This document shows, piece by piece, positions 43,965-56,797 of a stretch of DNA of 64,000 bases. A program made the translations under genes and the position numbers. The stretch comes from Dichotomocladium elegans (lineage: Eukaryota; Mucoromycota; Mucoromycetes; Mucorales; Lichtheimiaceae), in the NCBI GenBank assembly GCA_025716815.1, contig JAIXMN010000006.1, positions 992,001-1,056,000 on the forward strand, in the 5' to 3' direction. The notes under the pieces were generated by a model that saw nothing but the letters and a program-made list of their open reading frames with translations, did no database searches and had not been told where the DNA came from. How positions within the stretch are numbered: position 1 is the stretch's first letter; each line of letters starts with the position of its first letter.

Positions 43965-46246
43965 ATGGACGACGACGATGGATTGATGCTTAATTTTAAA
44001 CCCATGAGCAACTCGAAGCCGATGGCTGCGGCAATTGGAAAGAAGAAGAAATCTACATCGAAGGTGCAGCCCAAGAAGAAAGCTGCTCAACCTGTTCCTG
44101 TGGGACCCATTAGAAAACATGTGCCTCAAGAACAAACGAACGAAAAGAAATCAGCAGAAATCGGCGATAACCCGTCCAAGTCAAAAGTCATACATGGGAA
44201 GGCCCAAGTCATTTCGTCGATCTTTTCGTCCAATCCCGAGATCAAGCTACCCAAAGCCCCGATCGTCAAAAAGAACAAGAACATGGCCCCCAGCAATGCA
44301 CCAGTTGCTGACAGTACGACATTTGTTGGACTGGGTATCGAGTCTGATCTTGTGAATCAACTAAAGGAGAAGATCAACGTGGAATCTCCAACTAATGTTC
44401 AGCGCAAAGCTATTCCTATTTTGCTCGGACCTACGCGCAATGTACGCGATGCCGATATCTTGGGACACGACGTTGATGCAGTGATTCAAGCTGAAACAGG
44501 ATCCGGCAAGACGCTCACATACCTTTTGCCTATCATCAATCGGCTGCTTGAGACACCTAGAGACGGTGAAAGCAAGACTTCTGACCGCGATCGTGGTGTT
44601 GGAACGCTAGCACTGATCTTGACGCCGACGCATGAATTGGCGCTCCAAGTGGCCACGGTTGCCGAGCGTCTTGTCAACTTTCCAAAGTCATATGGCCGGC
44701 CTCATTGGATTGTCACAGGTCATGTAACGGGAGGGTTTAACAAGTCCAAAGAGAAACTACGCCTCAAAAAAGGCACAACGATCCTTGTTGCAACACCCGG
44801 TCGGTTGCTCGATCATTTGACACACACCGAAAACTTCAACATCTCAAACCTAAAGTGGCTGGTGCTCGACGAAGCAGACAGATTGCTCGATCTGGGTTTT
44901 GAGGATACGCTTAAACAGATCATGGAAATTTTGAATACCAAGACGAAGAACGCAAATGCAGTCAGCAAGTTCTGGCCGCAACGACGACAGACGATTCTGT
45001 GTTCTGCTACACTTCGTGAGGACGTGAAGAATTTCGCAGGCGAGGCATTGATTCGACCCGTTTTTGTTAGCGGTATGGATGTCAAGGAGGACAAAGAGGA
45101 TGATATGGACGTGGATGCGGAGGATACAAAATATTCGACCCCGAGCCAGCTCAAGCAATCGTACAGTATTGTGAGCGCTAAACTTCGACTTGTGTCCCTT
45201 GTGACAATGCTACGGTCTTCGTTTTTCAACACACGTACTCCCAAGGCTAGAAAAGTTATTGTTTTCTTTTCATCGATTGACTCGACGGATTTCCATTTTG
45301 ACTTGCTTGCGAACGCAGCAAAGGAGAGGAAACAGCAGACATTCCAAGAAGACTATGGTGATAAGGACGAGGAGAAGACCAAAAAGGTCATTATCTCTGA
45401 GCAAGCCAGCCTTGTTGGTAATATACCCCTGTACCGCCTCCACGGCGATATGAAGCAGAATGAGCGGAAAGAGACCTATGAATCTTTTGGTCGTGCTAAG
45501 ACGGGCATCTTGCTGTGTACCGATGTTGCTGCACGCGGTCTTGATATGCCTCATGTCGACCACATCATCCAATATGATCCTCCCGTGGATATCCGTGATT
45601 ATGTGCATCGTGCGGGCCGAACAGCTCGTTTGGGTCAATCAGGCAATGCCACGATCTTTCTCCTTCCGAGTGAAATGGAGTATGTGGAGATGCTTAAAGC
45701 ACAGGGACTATCGGTGGCGCAGCTCGACATCGAATCTGTTCTGAAGTACCTAGAGATGGAAACGCACAAAGGCAACTATCAAACTATTGCACAGAACTTG
45801 CAAAACATGATGGAAGAATATGTTTTGCGCGATGAAGAGGTGAATAACATGGAAAAGGGGAAGTGATTATGGAGAAGGTGTTTTAACAAGCCCTTCAATA
45901 GACTATCACGAGAGCTCGCAAAGCATATTGGTCAAGTATCAAGGCATACTCGACACATGGCAAAGCCGAAAAGCATGTTTTCCATGTCAATAAGCTCCAT
46001 CTCGGTCACATGGCCAAGTCATTTGCACTACGTGAGGCACCACAACGAATCAAAGGATCGATTACATCTAAAAAACAGACCAAGAATCCCGGCGATAACA
46101 ACAAGGAAGAGAAACCAAAGACAGAGAAAAAGACCATGTTAAAACGTGCACGTGCCCTGGATACTCTCAATGAATTCTCCATTATGGACACCAGTACATA
46201 CAAGGCTGGCCCTACCGCTAGACAAAAGAAGCGAAGAAAAAACTAA
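43965..46246 (+). CDS. DBP7: DEAD-box RNA helicase Dbp7/DDX31
   Basis: ATP-dependent RNA helicase needed for 60S ribosome assembly in the nucleolus. Two exons, 43965-45839 and 45902-46246, give 739 residues, close to yeast Dbp7. A basic N-terminal extension (KKKSTSKVQPKKKAA) is followed by the Q motif region (ESPTNVQRKAIPILL) and Walker A (AETGSGKT, near residue 177). Then come PTHELALQ, TPGRLLDH, DEAD (LVLDEADRLLDLGFED, near 301), SAT, ARGLDMPHVDHIIQYD and HRAGRTARLG. The intron sits after DEE. Without the second exon the diagnostic Dbp7 tail (KAYSTHGKAEKHVFHV; HLGHMAKSFALREAP) would be lost, so the in-frame stop at 45864-45866 lies within the intron. Confidence 0.95.
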
Positions 46247-48599
46247 TATCATTTCCAGTGTATAAAAGTACTTTAAAATAGAACTTCATTTTCTCTCTTG
46301 CATACATTAAAGCGCATTTTTACTTTACGCTTGTGTTTGATTTCACGTTCTTGTTTATCAGACCACAGTTTTATTGCAGACAAGTTTGAACAGCCCTTAT
46401 TCTTTTCATATTGCCATCGTGATGATCAAGATACGCACAGGCAACGACCCAACTGTAGACATTGCGTCAGGGGTAATCCAGCTTATAAGAATGTGACAGA
46501 CGGAGTGACATTGTTGTGCGCATTAAACCCACTACTGCATCAAATTTATTGTCTCATATCAATGAACATGTGTATACGCTTCTTAGTATTGGTAAATAAT
46601 ACACTTCACAAAGAACCCACAGCCCTTCCTATGCATGAGAAAGTTCTTTACATCTGTATGAGGATAAGTTGTTCTATACAAATGGGAACATGTGCCTATG
46701 TCGATGTGTCTTGTGTACTAATTTCTAGAATACCCAATCATTCCCTTGAGATTGTCTCTTTTCCTTTGATCATCTTCAACTAGTTTAATTTTTTTTTACC
46801 TTAGCCCAAGTATTCATATTCAGTTATTTTATATAACTTACAGGAAGTAGGCGAAAGATGATAATGCTGTCACACCTTGCGAGATGCTCACCGCACAGAT
46901 TATACAGGCTAGTTTATTCATTATTGCCGTTATGTATGAATCTGACGGAAACCTTGCATAGGAGATCCGGTGAATAGCTGCTAGACGCAAGGAACTACAC
47001 GTCACAATGCATCAAGCCGAAAATCCGCAATAACAGAGAAAGTGACAATAAGCGTTGTGGACAGTGACCATGACGATCTGTGCAAAGAGTAGTTTCAACG
47101 CAGCTGGGTCCACAAAAGAGCTCATCGTCTGGAAGTAAGATATAGGCATAAAATTCATGCAAACGATCTCACGCGACAAAAAACCATATACAGCAGCAAC
47201 ATTGTACAGTACCGGAGTGGAATCCACCGTCGCATAGAGTTTCCCGTGGAGTTCTATGAGTCGATAGACGAGATCTTACCTGATACCGACATCCAGACAT
47301 ATCACACATATATTAATGGGACCATCAGGGCGCTTGACATAAGACACAATGGCCATTTTGCCGGGATGATATTAATATTGCAGTCTACAGCACAACCTTA
47401 TCTTTCAGAGCAACCATCGACCAAGCAAAAGGGACCTCCGTACCCAACTACTTGAAGATATCCTATTCTCCTTGTAAGTTTCTAGTTTCACGTATTATGC
47501 ATAACTAATATCCTTGTAGTTAGCATAAAAAATTATTCCAAATAACGGTGTTGGGTGCGAGCCATACAAAAGTAACCTCAATCATCGTTGCATATGGCCA
47601 TGCTTTGAGGCCCCTATTGAATCAGTGGATGGTGGTCTTTTTGAAGGCGGTGAAAAGGGAATTGAGATTGATTATGTCAGGGCGTGATGGCCAAAATATC
47701 GAATATAAAGTGGGCAGTATCGGTTATCTGTTAAACGATAATATCGAGTTTTTTTTTCTTTTCTTTTGGAGATCTCATGCCCACAGTGGAACAAAACGAC
47801 TAAACAAGACATTCTTGTGACCGTATCAAGGGCACTTTTGGCGCCCTGAGCATGTTTCATCGTCTGCTGCAGCTATATCCTGAGGACAAGTATAGACCTG
47901 TTGTCGCTCATCAAGGTATACTCTTCCATTTTCGAGATATACAATTTTCTTGACAGTCGACATTGTATCTATTATGCTAACAGAATAAGCAAGCGCATAG
48001 GTCAACAATTACACTTGCGGTCGCTAGGTACAAACACCAAGAATGGCAGACATCATTTCTATGACATGAAGCGATTACACAAAGCAATGATCCCCGTGAC
48101 GGTGATGCCTAGCGAAATGCTGATGGATGTGATAAAATTTATATTTTGACTACAGGTGACGAGGTTAATAGCTGTCTCTATACAGTGAGTCTCACATGTC
48201 ATCATGATACGATTTCATCCAGGATGCCATCGATGTTTACGTATATCCAAGCCAAGGTTACCCATGAGTACCTAGCCACCGAAACACAAATAGTTAGCAG
48301 CCGTCAACGGATCGATGCAGTGATCAACACAGCTCCCCTGATCTTGAATAAAAAAAGAGGACTATAATGGAATCACCAAGCTGTACCCCGCGCGCCATTC
48401 ATCTACTGTAAATAAGCATTTACTTTGAATGATAATTATAGACTCCCGGACAGAAGTATAGCTCTATTTCAACGTTGCATTTTTTCTTTATGAAAAAAAT
48501 CTTAAGCAAAGCTTTCTGTAACGTAATTAAAGTTGGAAGGCATATCAAACAGCAATCCAAGATTTGAAACTTTAATATCGGGCGCGTCCACTTCTAGGC
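46247..48599. other. gene-poor region, no gene seen
   Basis: Convergent 3' side of Dbp7 and unassigned sequence. Frames up to 161 codons (46298-46783) have no recognisable product. No RNA gene is recognised. Confidence 0.5.
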
Positions 48600-49155
48600 T
48601 TTATGCCAGCACGACATCTAGCTGGGCATAGATTCCTCTAGTTTCTCGCTAACATCTTTGGTAATGTGACCCCATTCCTGATGAAGGGCTGTCTCTAGCT
48701 CATCAAGATTTAATGTCGTTTCGGGACAAGTTCACTCCAGGCTTGCAGGAATATTCTCGATTGGGTGGAGATCAGAGCTTTGGACTCACCAGCAGTCAAA
48801 CCAACGAGCTCAACCTTTCCTTCTACCAGGTCGCATGATTGCTAGAATGGCAGCTCGCTCCATCCCTTGTTCGTATTTCACCTTGCCTTCCAGCGGATCC
48901 AAACGTTCCTAATCCTCCAGTTCAGAAGTAAACCTAAAATCAGTACCGAGCCCTCTTCATACTCCACAGTAGGAAGCATAAAGTTGGAAGGAAAGTCCCT
49001 TGACTTGCTCTCGGGATAATCCTTCCGCGCTCCCTCCCCATCACTGTGCCTTAGAGAGAAGCGAGACTTAGCAGACCATATCACTTTGCCCTGGTCTTCT
49101 ACTGTCCAATCTGGCTTGTACTTGGCCCATTTAGGATCCTTCTCTTGCAATGCTT
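48600..49155 (-). pseudogene. decayed Tc1/mariner-type transposase
   Basis: The minus-strand translation of 48878-49150 reads KPDWTVEDQGKVIWSAKSRFSL, then MLPTVEYEEGSVLILG. These are the hallmark segments of Tc1 transposases (N-W-T-V-E-D-W-x-x-V-I-W-S-D-E and P-T-V-x-x-G-G-G-S-V-x-V-W-G) with substitutions; the catalytic Asp after WS is lost. Downstream, in other frames and broken by stops, come SDLHPIENI (cf. the S-P-D-L-N-P-I-E-N-x-W block holding the catalytic Glu) and LNLDELETALHQEWGHI...KLEESMPS (the C-terminal helix block). The N-terminal DNA-binding part is not recognisable and terminal repeats were not found. It is an inactive remnant. Confidence 0.72.
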
Positions 49156-50225
49156 ATGGCCCAGCAAAATGCTTCGAGCAGTTTTGCAGGAAGAGAAATA
49201 GACCTTTTAATCGCAAAGAGTTAGAGCCATGATCACGCTGATTCTATGCAAACCATCGCAGAAAATGCTACGATGCACACGCTCCCAAAAGATCCATCCC
49301 ATCTCAAAGGTTAACTTTTATTTTCAATCAAGTTTGCGTCACACGATCATGGATATCACGCCCATCAATAGATAGTATTTGCGGTTCAATAGAGGTAATT
49401 TATGCGTGTAATAAGCCGAGCGGTTTGCGTGTGCGCCGATGAACATGCAATGAAATGATGATGTTAGCAGGTCGAGCCTATTTGGTGTCACACAGCAGGC
49501 TGTATTGCTCTCTTCCCAACCGGCTCACCTGCAGGGGTGATCCAAGTATCTTGCTTATTGCATCTGAACCCTGCGATAACAGGGCCGGAAAGTTCTTTAG
49601 GAGGGGGGGGATTGCAGACATCAGGCATTCCTATGGGTTTATTATTAACAAAGAAATCATGAACCGTCATAATGCGATTTTCTTGGACTGGTGTGTAAAT
49701 CCCCTTCCCCTGCCAGCGAAAAAATTCCACCTGTAGTCTCTTCCGTCATCAAGCAACAAGCGGAGCAGCATATGGCTTGGACCAATATCAACCATAAAGA
49801 AACATTGCCCTCGCTGCTGATAATGATACGTTCTGAGGCACGCAGTGATTTGATGCCTCTCTTGATGTCAGGATAACGATGACGTAGCCAGCAGCGGCTG
49901 GCAGCAATGATGGAAAGGCATAATGCCATGTCGCGCAAGTTTATAAGCTACTCCACTGCTAAGCTATATTCATACTGTATGCTGACTAGCCAATAGTTGG
50001 ATAATCACTAAAGATATACGAAGTTCATGACATTATTGTCGAGCGCATGGTTGAAAAGGAGCTTTAATACGTACAGAAAAAAAACCACTCTATTGTTGAC
50101 GTAGACATACAATAAGATAAATTGAGCGTAACGAAGAGTAAATAACATACAACAGGGAAAAGGAGCATGGGGAGAGGAAGAACAGCAGGAGAAATAAACA
50201 ATTGCAATTTAGAGCGTGGATTATT
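49156..50225. other. gene-poor region, possible second coding remnant
   Basis: On the minus strand an 80-codon frame (49488-49730) and an overlapping 93-codon frame (49657-49938) have protein-like composition and could be one broken reading frame. No family is recognised. The rest is AT-rich 3' sequence of the myosin gene. Confidence 0.35.
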
Positions 50226-53200
50226 TTAGAGCGAATCCTGTTGCATGGGACGGAACTTGTTCACGAGAGGCACCAACGCCATCAGTTTTTGGACCTGCTT
50301 CAGGTTTAGCTAATAATAAAATAAGATCAAATTAGTTGATGCAAAACAAAAGCCTGATTACCGGGAGAAATGTGGCAGACGCTTACATAGGCAGGAACAT
50401 AAGAGTTGGCGACTAGATCATCTTTTGGTGCCGGATCCTCAAAAGGACTCTCCTCCAATGGGACAGTCTCTAGCTGGAGCAAATCATTACTGCTTACGCG
50501 CGAAGCGACCTCGCGCATCGTGTTGTTGCTGAGAGGCTCTTCATAATCTGCCACTTGGTAGCTCTGCAGAAGCTTCTGAACCTGGGCAGGCGTGAGAAGC
50601 CAGCAAGCCTCGTAAATGATTCCAATATCATTTGGAGTGGCCTTGCGCAACTGGAAGAGTTTCACCCCTTGCATCAAGTGTTCAAGATGGACAATCGAGT
50701 CGGTCATACCATGACCTTTACACCATTCTTCAAGACGTGTAAGGTTGTATTGAATTTGCATAGCTATGTTTTACAATGGATCAGTAATTGCGTTTTCCAC
50801 CTGCGACTGAGTCTTTTACCTCGCTTCCAAGAATTGTAGTTGCGGCGCATAAGCAGGTCATTGAAGGCGGTAGTTCCGATCTGCTTCAACAATTCGCTGA
50901 ACGTCTGCTCGATAATCAAAGGATCGACGTCATAATTCTTCATGGTATTGTAAATGCGATTCAGGAAGTTCAACAAGTCATCGAGGGAGAATGCAGGCTT
51001 GCTGCTTGGCAAAAATTTGTTGAAGAATCGGGTGTTTTCGCTCACGTAGTAGCCAGGCAAGGACTGATGCTCGATGAGAGCTGCAACGATAATCTTGCTG
51101 CATTTTGTCTTGAGCTCCTTAAGCCAGTGGTGGTAAAGTTCGTCCTCGCAGCATTGGAGCTCATATTTGATCATAGATACAAGCTTCTCGAAATCGTGCC
51201 ATCCAACAGCGCGCCGACCATGTACAGCGTTATAATGCATCTCCCTCTCAAGATCTTGTTCAGTTGAGCACACAATCGATAGCAGCTCGTGCGTATTCGA
51301 GAGCCAATATGCGAAGGGAACAATGGTGTCCTCTCCAGAGAATTCCTAAGATTGTAAATGTGAGATTATGGATCACACTGCCGGCATTGCAGCACTCACG
51401 GAGCAATATTCTTGAATATTCTGCAGGACAGAGAAAAAGAGTTGCTCAGATTCACCAAGATATCCATATCGCCACATTTGTGTCATGGTTAGACCGATAA
51501 TATGAGCAGGAAACACGACTTCCTTGTGAGACGGAGGGTTTGGAGCATCAGGCCAAATAATCTTCCGCGATCGGATTAAACCTTCCACAATCTCCTTATT
51601 AAGGTCCTGTCCATTTCTCAAGATAGAATGGATCTATAGGTAATATCGGTTACAAAAATTCTTTTTTCGTTTCATAGTAGATACTAACCGCTTCCTCTGG
51701 ATTGCCCTTTGTTTCAGCATCACGAAGGGCGTTGACATGATCGATCGACATCGGGCGGATTTGTTCTGGCTCGTTATAGATGACAGAGTCCTTATCGTCT
51801 GTGAGCTTAGATTTCTTCGTATCACCGACGCTATTGCGTCGGAAATACATGTTTGAACCTGTTGGCGATCGTCCGCGAGGGCTGGCTCCTCGGTCGGGAG
51901 AGAAGCCACGTCTAGGACCTGAAGGGGAAATGGCAGCAGGTGACATGGCAACAGGTGAGAGATTCCGTCCGTAGGAAGAGAGTGAACCTTGGCGACGAGG
52001 TGGGTTCCTGAAACTCTGGGCCAACTGAGCCTTGAGTGCTGCAATCTGGCTTTTGAGTTCGGCAATTTCGGTCTCGTCCGCAGCACGACCATTGTTGCTG
52101 AGTGAAGTCGTCACCTTGAGCGGTGGTTGTTGCCTGAGTTTGGTTACTTCCGCGGTCAACTTTGCAATTTCCTTGTCTTGCTCTTCCGACTTTGTAACAA
52201 CCGCATTGTAGTCCTGCTGGAGCTTCTGATGCGTCTCTCGGATCGTCACAAGCTCTGCGTCGGTATTCTTGTAACGGACAAGTTGCTCCTCTACACTGTG
52301 GAGTTTGACTTCGAGTTTGTCGTACTTTTCGTTCCATGCTTGAACTTGTGATTCGAGTTGACGAGTTTGCTGCTCGAGCATCTTTTTCTTTTCCTTCTCT
52401 TGGGTCAGTGTCTGGGTCAGCTCAACCACGGTATTCTCCAGTTTGTAAGACACTTCTTTAAGATGGCTCGCTGAGCGCGCTTCTTGACGAAGGGCAATGA
52501 GCAGCTTTTGACCCCGCCGACGTCTAATGCTAGCCTGTACAGCGATGATATGTTCACGCATGTCGAGGAATTTCTTACGCGCAATCCTGTCAATGATGAT
52601 TCGTTAGAGTTACTGCACTTTACACGTCGAACACTGATCCAGCATACCATCCGCGCAAGAGACGCTGTATTTGAGTGGCAGCATTGTTTTCGCGGAAGCT
52701 ACCAAACGCTTTTCGGGCAAGGAGACCACGGCACGCTAAACGTGATCGCGTCAATTAGAATTGCTTTTTAAGTTGCCTTCTGAATCAAAGAAACCTCACC
52801 AGCTTGTAGATGGATAGCGAAGTTTCGTCGCTTCTCCATCTCCTTCTTTGCAAAGTAACCGCGGCAGTACTTTTGGAGAACGACTGCTGCACGCTCTCGT
52901 CGTAGACCTTCTAGTTGACGGATAGCAACCTTTTTTCTCGCTATCCTCTGCAAGCGATCTGCGAGATCTTTTGTGCGCAAATAGTGAATGCGAGTAATAA
53001 AACGTCGCATATTCTTTTGCAACAAAACGACACATTCGTTCCAGCGATCTGCCCTGAGCTTTTCCATGTACGCGAGCTACCACAAAATCAGAATGAGTGG
53101 CGGCTTATAAACGCAGATGGGTGGATCGCATTCTCCTTTACCTGTCCAGCGCGGAAGAAAATTTTGGACAAGCCGACTTGGTATTTATCTTTGTCGGTGA

Positions 53201-56200
53201 TGGTAGCGTCCAGAATGGCATTACAAATGCGCTTGATATCCGGGCTCTTATTGGGATCCCAATATTCAGAGCTGACTAATAAGTAATATCTACAAAAAAT
53301 GTGCGTGTCAATTTCAATCGTCAATGGCCGTACAGCATTTATTTACCTGTCTGCGAAGTCTTCGTATGTCCATCGTGTAGGGTAGCCAGCACAGCTGATA
53401 CGGATTGTTTCCAAGACGCCACATGCACGAAGCTGAGACAACACCATGTTCGGATCAAATGCCCAGGCCACTTTAGCTTCGTTGGGTTTGATACAGCGGA
53501 TATAATGCACATTAGTTTGCCCAATTGTTTCCATCAAGCTGATCAAGGATTGCTATAAAATAATTCAGCAAACTAGCCACGTCGATCTATTTAGCATTCT
53601 TTGATGAGATACCTTAAAGATTGAACCCAAACTAGGCTTCTTGGGTGTGGTAGTACGTCTTCCTACAGTCTGAGTGATCAATCTGTGAGTTATATTGTAT
53701 TATGTAGTTTAGCTCTTTCCGCTTACAGTTGGAGGAGGAGCTGCCGCGCTAACTGCATTCGCAGCAGCAGTAGCGGTAGCAATCATCTCCACCAGGAACT
53801 CTGAATCCGAGCTCTGTAACAGCGCCAAATGCTCGTCAGGAACAGTATCCTTGTTTTTATCAAGAAAACCTTCAGCCTCATATTGCACATCGTGGGCATA
53901 ATGCACAACAGTGAAGGCGCTATTTGAAAATCGAGGCTTCTTGAAATAATTCTTGTACTGAGGCGCAGAGAAGTTCGCGATCAGTTTGTCACAGAAACCC
54001 TGATCTGTGCCAGAGGGCAACCGGGATTCCTACCATTTCAGAGATCAGTTTTCGTCCTAGCGAGCAACTGACGAATGGTTTACCTCATCGAGCAGTGACA
54101 AAATACCCATGCGAGCTTCGATCATTTCGATACAGCCTTGATTGTCGCTGAAATCAATAAATTTCCAATCGATCTTCTCTTTCAAGTATTCCTAAAGATA
54201 CACAAAAGGCTAAGTAAACTCGGCTCATCTTCTTCTCATTGTCTTTACTCACCTCCTGCTCTAACTTGAACACATGTTGATTGAACTACAACCAGCGTCC
54301 AGTATTAGTGCTCCTAGAATCACTTGATTTACAGGTGACCTACCTGCTGCTGTAGCTTCTCGTTGGCGTAGTTGATACAAAACTGTTCGAAGGAATTCTT
54401 TTTGAAATGCTCAAAACCATAGATATCCAACACACCAATGAAGGTTTTCACTCTATCCCCATCTTGACATGAAAGGCTATCGTTGACCACCTTGACCAGC
54501 CAGTCAAATAAGTTGGCATAAATGTACTTGGCAACTGAATCTCTGACGACATGGGCCTGGACAGGATTAAGGTTGGTAACGATCTTGTCGTTACGTGTAA
54601 CAATCTGCTTTCGGACAATCCACTTCCGGAATTCCGATGTCTTGATGCCCAAGAGCTTAGTGGCAATGAGCAAAGATGGTTCGTTATCGGCCAAGGTAGC
54701 ATCGTTGCGTCCGCCAATTTCAATATTGCCTAGATGAAGCAATGCAGCCAAAAGGCGGAATACTTGCCATTGAGTCTGTAGGGAAATGCCAACTTGCGAG
54801 AGAGCCTTCTTGGTGTCTTCGAATTCCTGAGCATCATTTACGCCAGGAACTGTACCAGTACCGCCCTGATTAAGGTAGTGAAACTTGGACCACTCTCCAA
54901 GGTCAAACTCTTTGCGTTCCGACACTGGGATACCAGCACACATCTACGGACATTCATTATTAAACATGTGCATGCAATTTTGCGATCGAGTATACCTGAT
55001 AGAAGATGTGGTAGTTTCGCTCTGTTTCTGGCTGGAAAACGAGACGCGATCGTTCAAGCAGATAGGTTCTGATCCTTGCGCCAACAATGTTACTACCACC
55101 ATCGAATTGAATCTACAGCGGAGTCCCGTGGTATGAACAATCGTATATCGAGCCAGCATAAAGATCCACACAAGTTACCTCCATGTATTTCCCGAAGCGT
55201 GAACTGTTATCGTTGCGTGTCGTCTTTGCGTTACCGAACGCTTCCAAAATTGGGTTGGTGGCTGGAAGTATAGTTAATAATGTCAGACAAGAACATTCGA
55301 AGCTAGAGCAGTTGTGTGCAATCTATACTGCTCACCTATGATTTGCTCTTCCACCTCGGTCATTTGGTCACCCTTCGCCTTGACAATCTTGCCAACTGTC
55401 TCCTTGTCATCTGCCATGGCAAAGTAGCGCATGACGAACTTTGCGCTCACCGTTTTACCCGCACCACTTAATACATAGTAAATGTGAGTACCAAAAAAAG
55501 CCGTCCGTTTGTCCACTGAGAGCACCACTTACCTTTCGCCAGAAACAACGACGGTCTGATTGGTCTTCTCGCGAATCATGCAGCGGTATGCATCTTCAGC
55601 GATGGCGAACAGGTGAGGTTCTAGTTCTCCACGTCGACGACCAGAATATCGCTGGATAATGTCGGACTCGTACAATTGGACGCGAGCGAATGGATTCATT
55701 GCGATCAGGACAATACCAGAGTATGTGTAAATATCATGCTGCATGTATCGCGTGCGTATAGTGCTTAACACTATTCAGTTGTGAGGAGCCCGTCTTTCTG
55801 GTTTCATCTAACACCTATCCACGCACACACGACCACGTTAGCCCATCATACCTGAGGGCTCATTCAGGTAGCTAAGGTTAGTCAGATCATCCGTATTTTC
55901 CATCTTGGGCGGGTTCCGGAGAGGAGGCAGGTCCGCGCCCTGAGACTTCTCCAGCTTTGCGACGGTGGTCTCGAAGACGTGCTCCTAATTTGGTCGACGT
56001 AGAAATAAGTTTATCTCTTCTTCCCTCTCTCTTTCCTCTTTGTTTCTCTGAGGCGAGGTAATCCCATTCATTTCTCTGTGATGGTATATTTGCATTTCCT
56101 ACCCTACTCGCATCGTCGTCGTTTTCAAAGACAATTTTGACAGTGGTGTCTGTAATTTCCTTGCTGACAACAGATGCCGAGACCCAAGCTTCTTGGTCAT

Positions 56201-56279
56201 CTTCAAACCAAGCCTTGGTTCCTTTTGTGTATACTTCTATGGCCTGTTTGACCTTTTCGGATGCTGATTGCGCGGCCAT
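50226..56279 (-). CDS. class V myosin heavy chain
   Basis: Actin motor for vesicle and organelle transport and polarised growth (yeast Myo2/Myo4 type). Twenty exons close at 1605 residues; in transcript order they end or start at 56279-56103, 55984-55852, 55770-55533, 55466-55336, 55261-55179, 55112-54996, 54943-54344, 54285-54253, 54191-54084, 54029-53727, 53669-53613, 53552-53347, 53289-53142, 53076-52800, 52735-52648, 52586-51689, 51633-51400, 51345-50820, 50763-50387, 50309-50226. Motor: SH3-like start ([14 protein letters not shown]), P-loop GESGAGKT near 181, switch [10 protein letters not shown] near 243, switch II DIYGFE near 464. IQ repeats from about 793 ([11 protein letters not shown]), coiled coil about 920-1050, and a DIL-type globular tail about 1200-1605 ([22 protein letters not shown]) ending MQQDSL. 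Confidence 0.94.
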
Positions 56280-56797
56280 TGTGCCGAGATTGCAGATATA
56301 TGCTGAATGTTCAGTCGAAAAGAGTGCAGCGCTAGACTCTAGGTGAGGGAACTGTCCTCTGATTGAGAATAATGAGGAAGGATATATATCAAAGAACACT
56401 TACATTCGGGCTTGGCTGCTAATATTAAAAGGGGGCGCGTTGAAAGCGAAATAAAAAGAGCGAGAGAGGCTGAATATAAAGGTTGAACCGTTACAGAAAA
56501 GCCCACGCTGTGTTACTCTCTGCTTTACGGCAAGAAAATCAAGATCAGTTGTTCAGCAAGCGAAGAACTGTATTTCATCTTTTGACTCTTCCAACATCAA
56601 GATCCAATATTTGTTAAAAGCAATGCTACCAATAGAACCGAAGAAGATGTTGACTATATTAAAGGGCACACGATTTTGTGTTCCTGACTCTTTCACAATC
56701 CCAGTTACTGCTGGCCATTGTTACACAAGCATCAGAGGGGAAAAAAAATGAGCAAAGCCCCCGACGGCGCAGGTTTATAATAAACACAGATGTGTCG
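56280..56797. other. myosin promoter region
   Basis: About 520 bases between the neurochondrin-like stop codon and the myosin ATG (both minus strand). The myosin reading frame is open for 40 codons upstream of the chosen ATG (56279), but those residues do not resemble a myosin N terminus. No other gene is seen. Confidence 0.5.

Noticed and set aside
45840..45901. In-frame stop ending Dbp7 at 45866
   Set aside because: The stop lies inside a 62-nt GT-AG intron; splicing restores the conserved Dbp7 C terminus.
46298..46783. 161-codon plus-strand frame downstream of Dbp7
   Set aside because: No recognisable domain and biased composition; chance frames of this size are common in the AT-rich deserts.
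55179..55261. Suspected frameshift at the myosin switch I region
   Set aside because: On re-reading the bases the exon is 83 nt, and [12 protein letters not shown] reads through cleanly; the suspicion came from a misread line.
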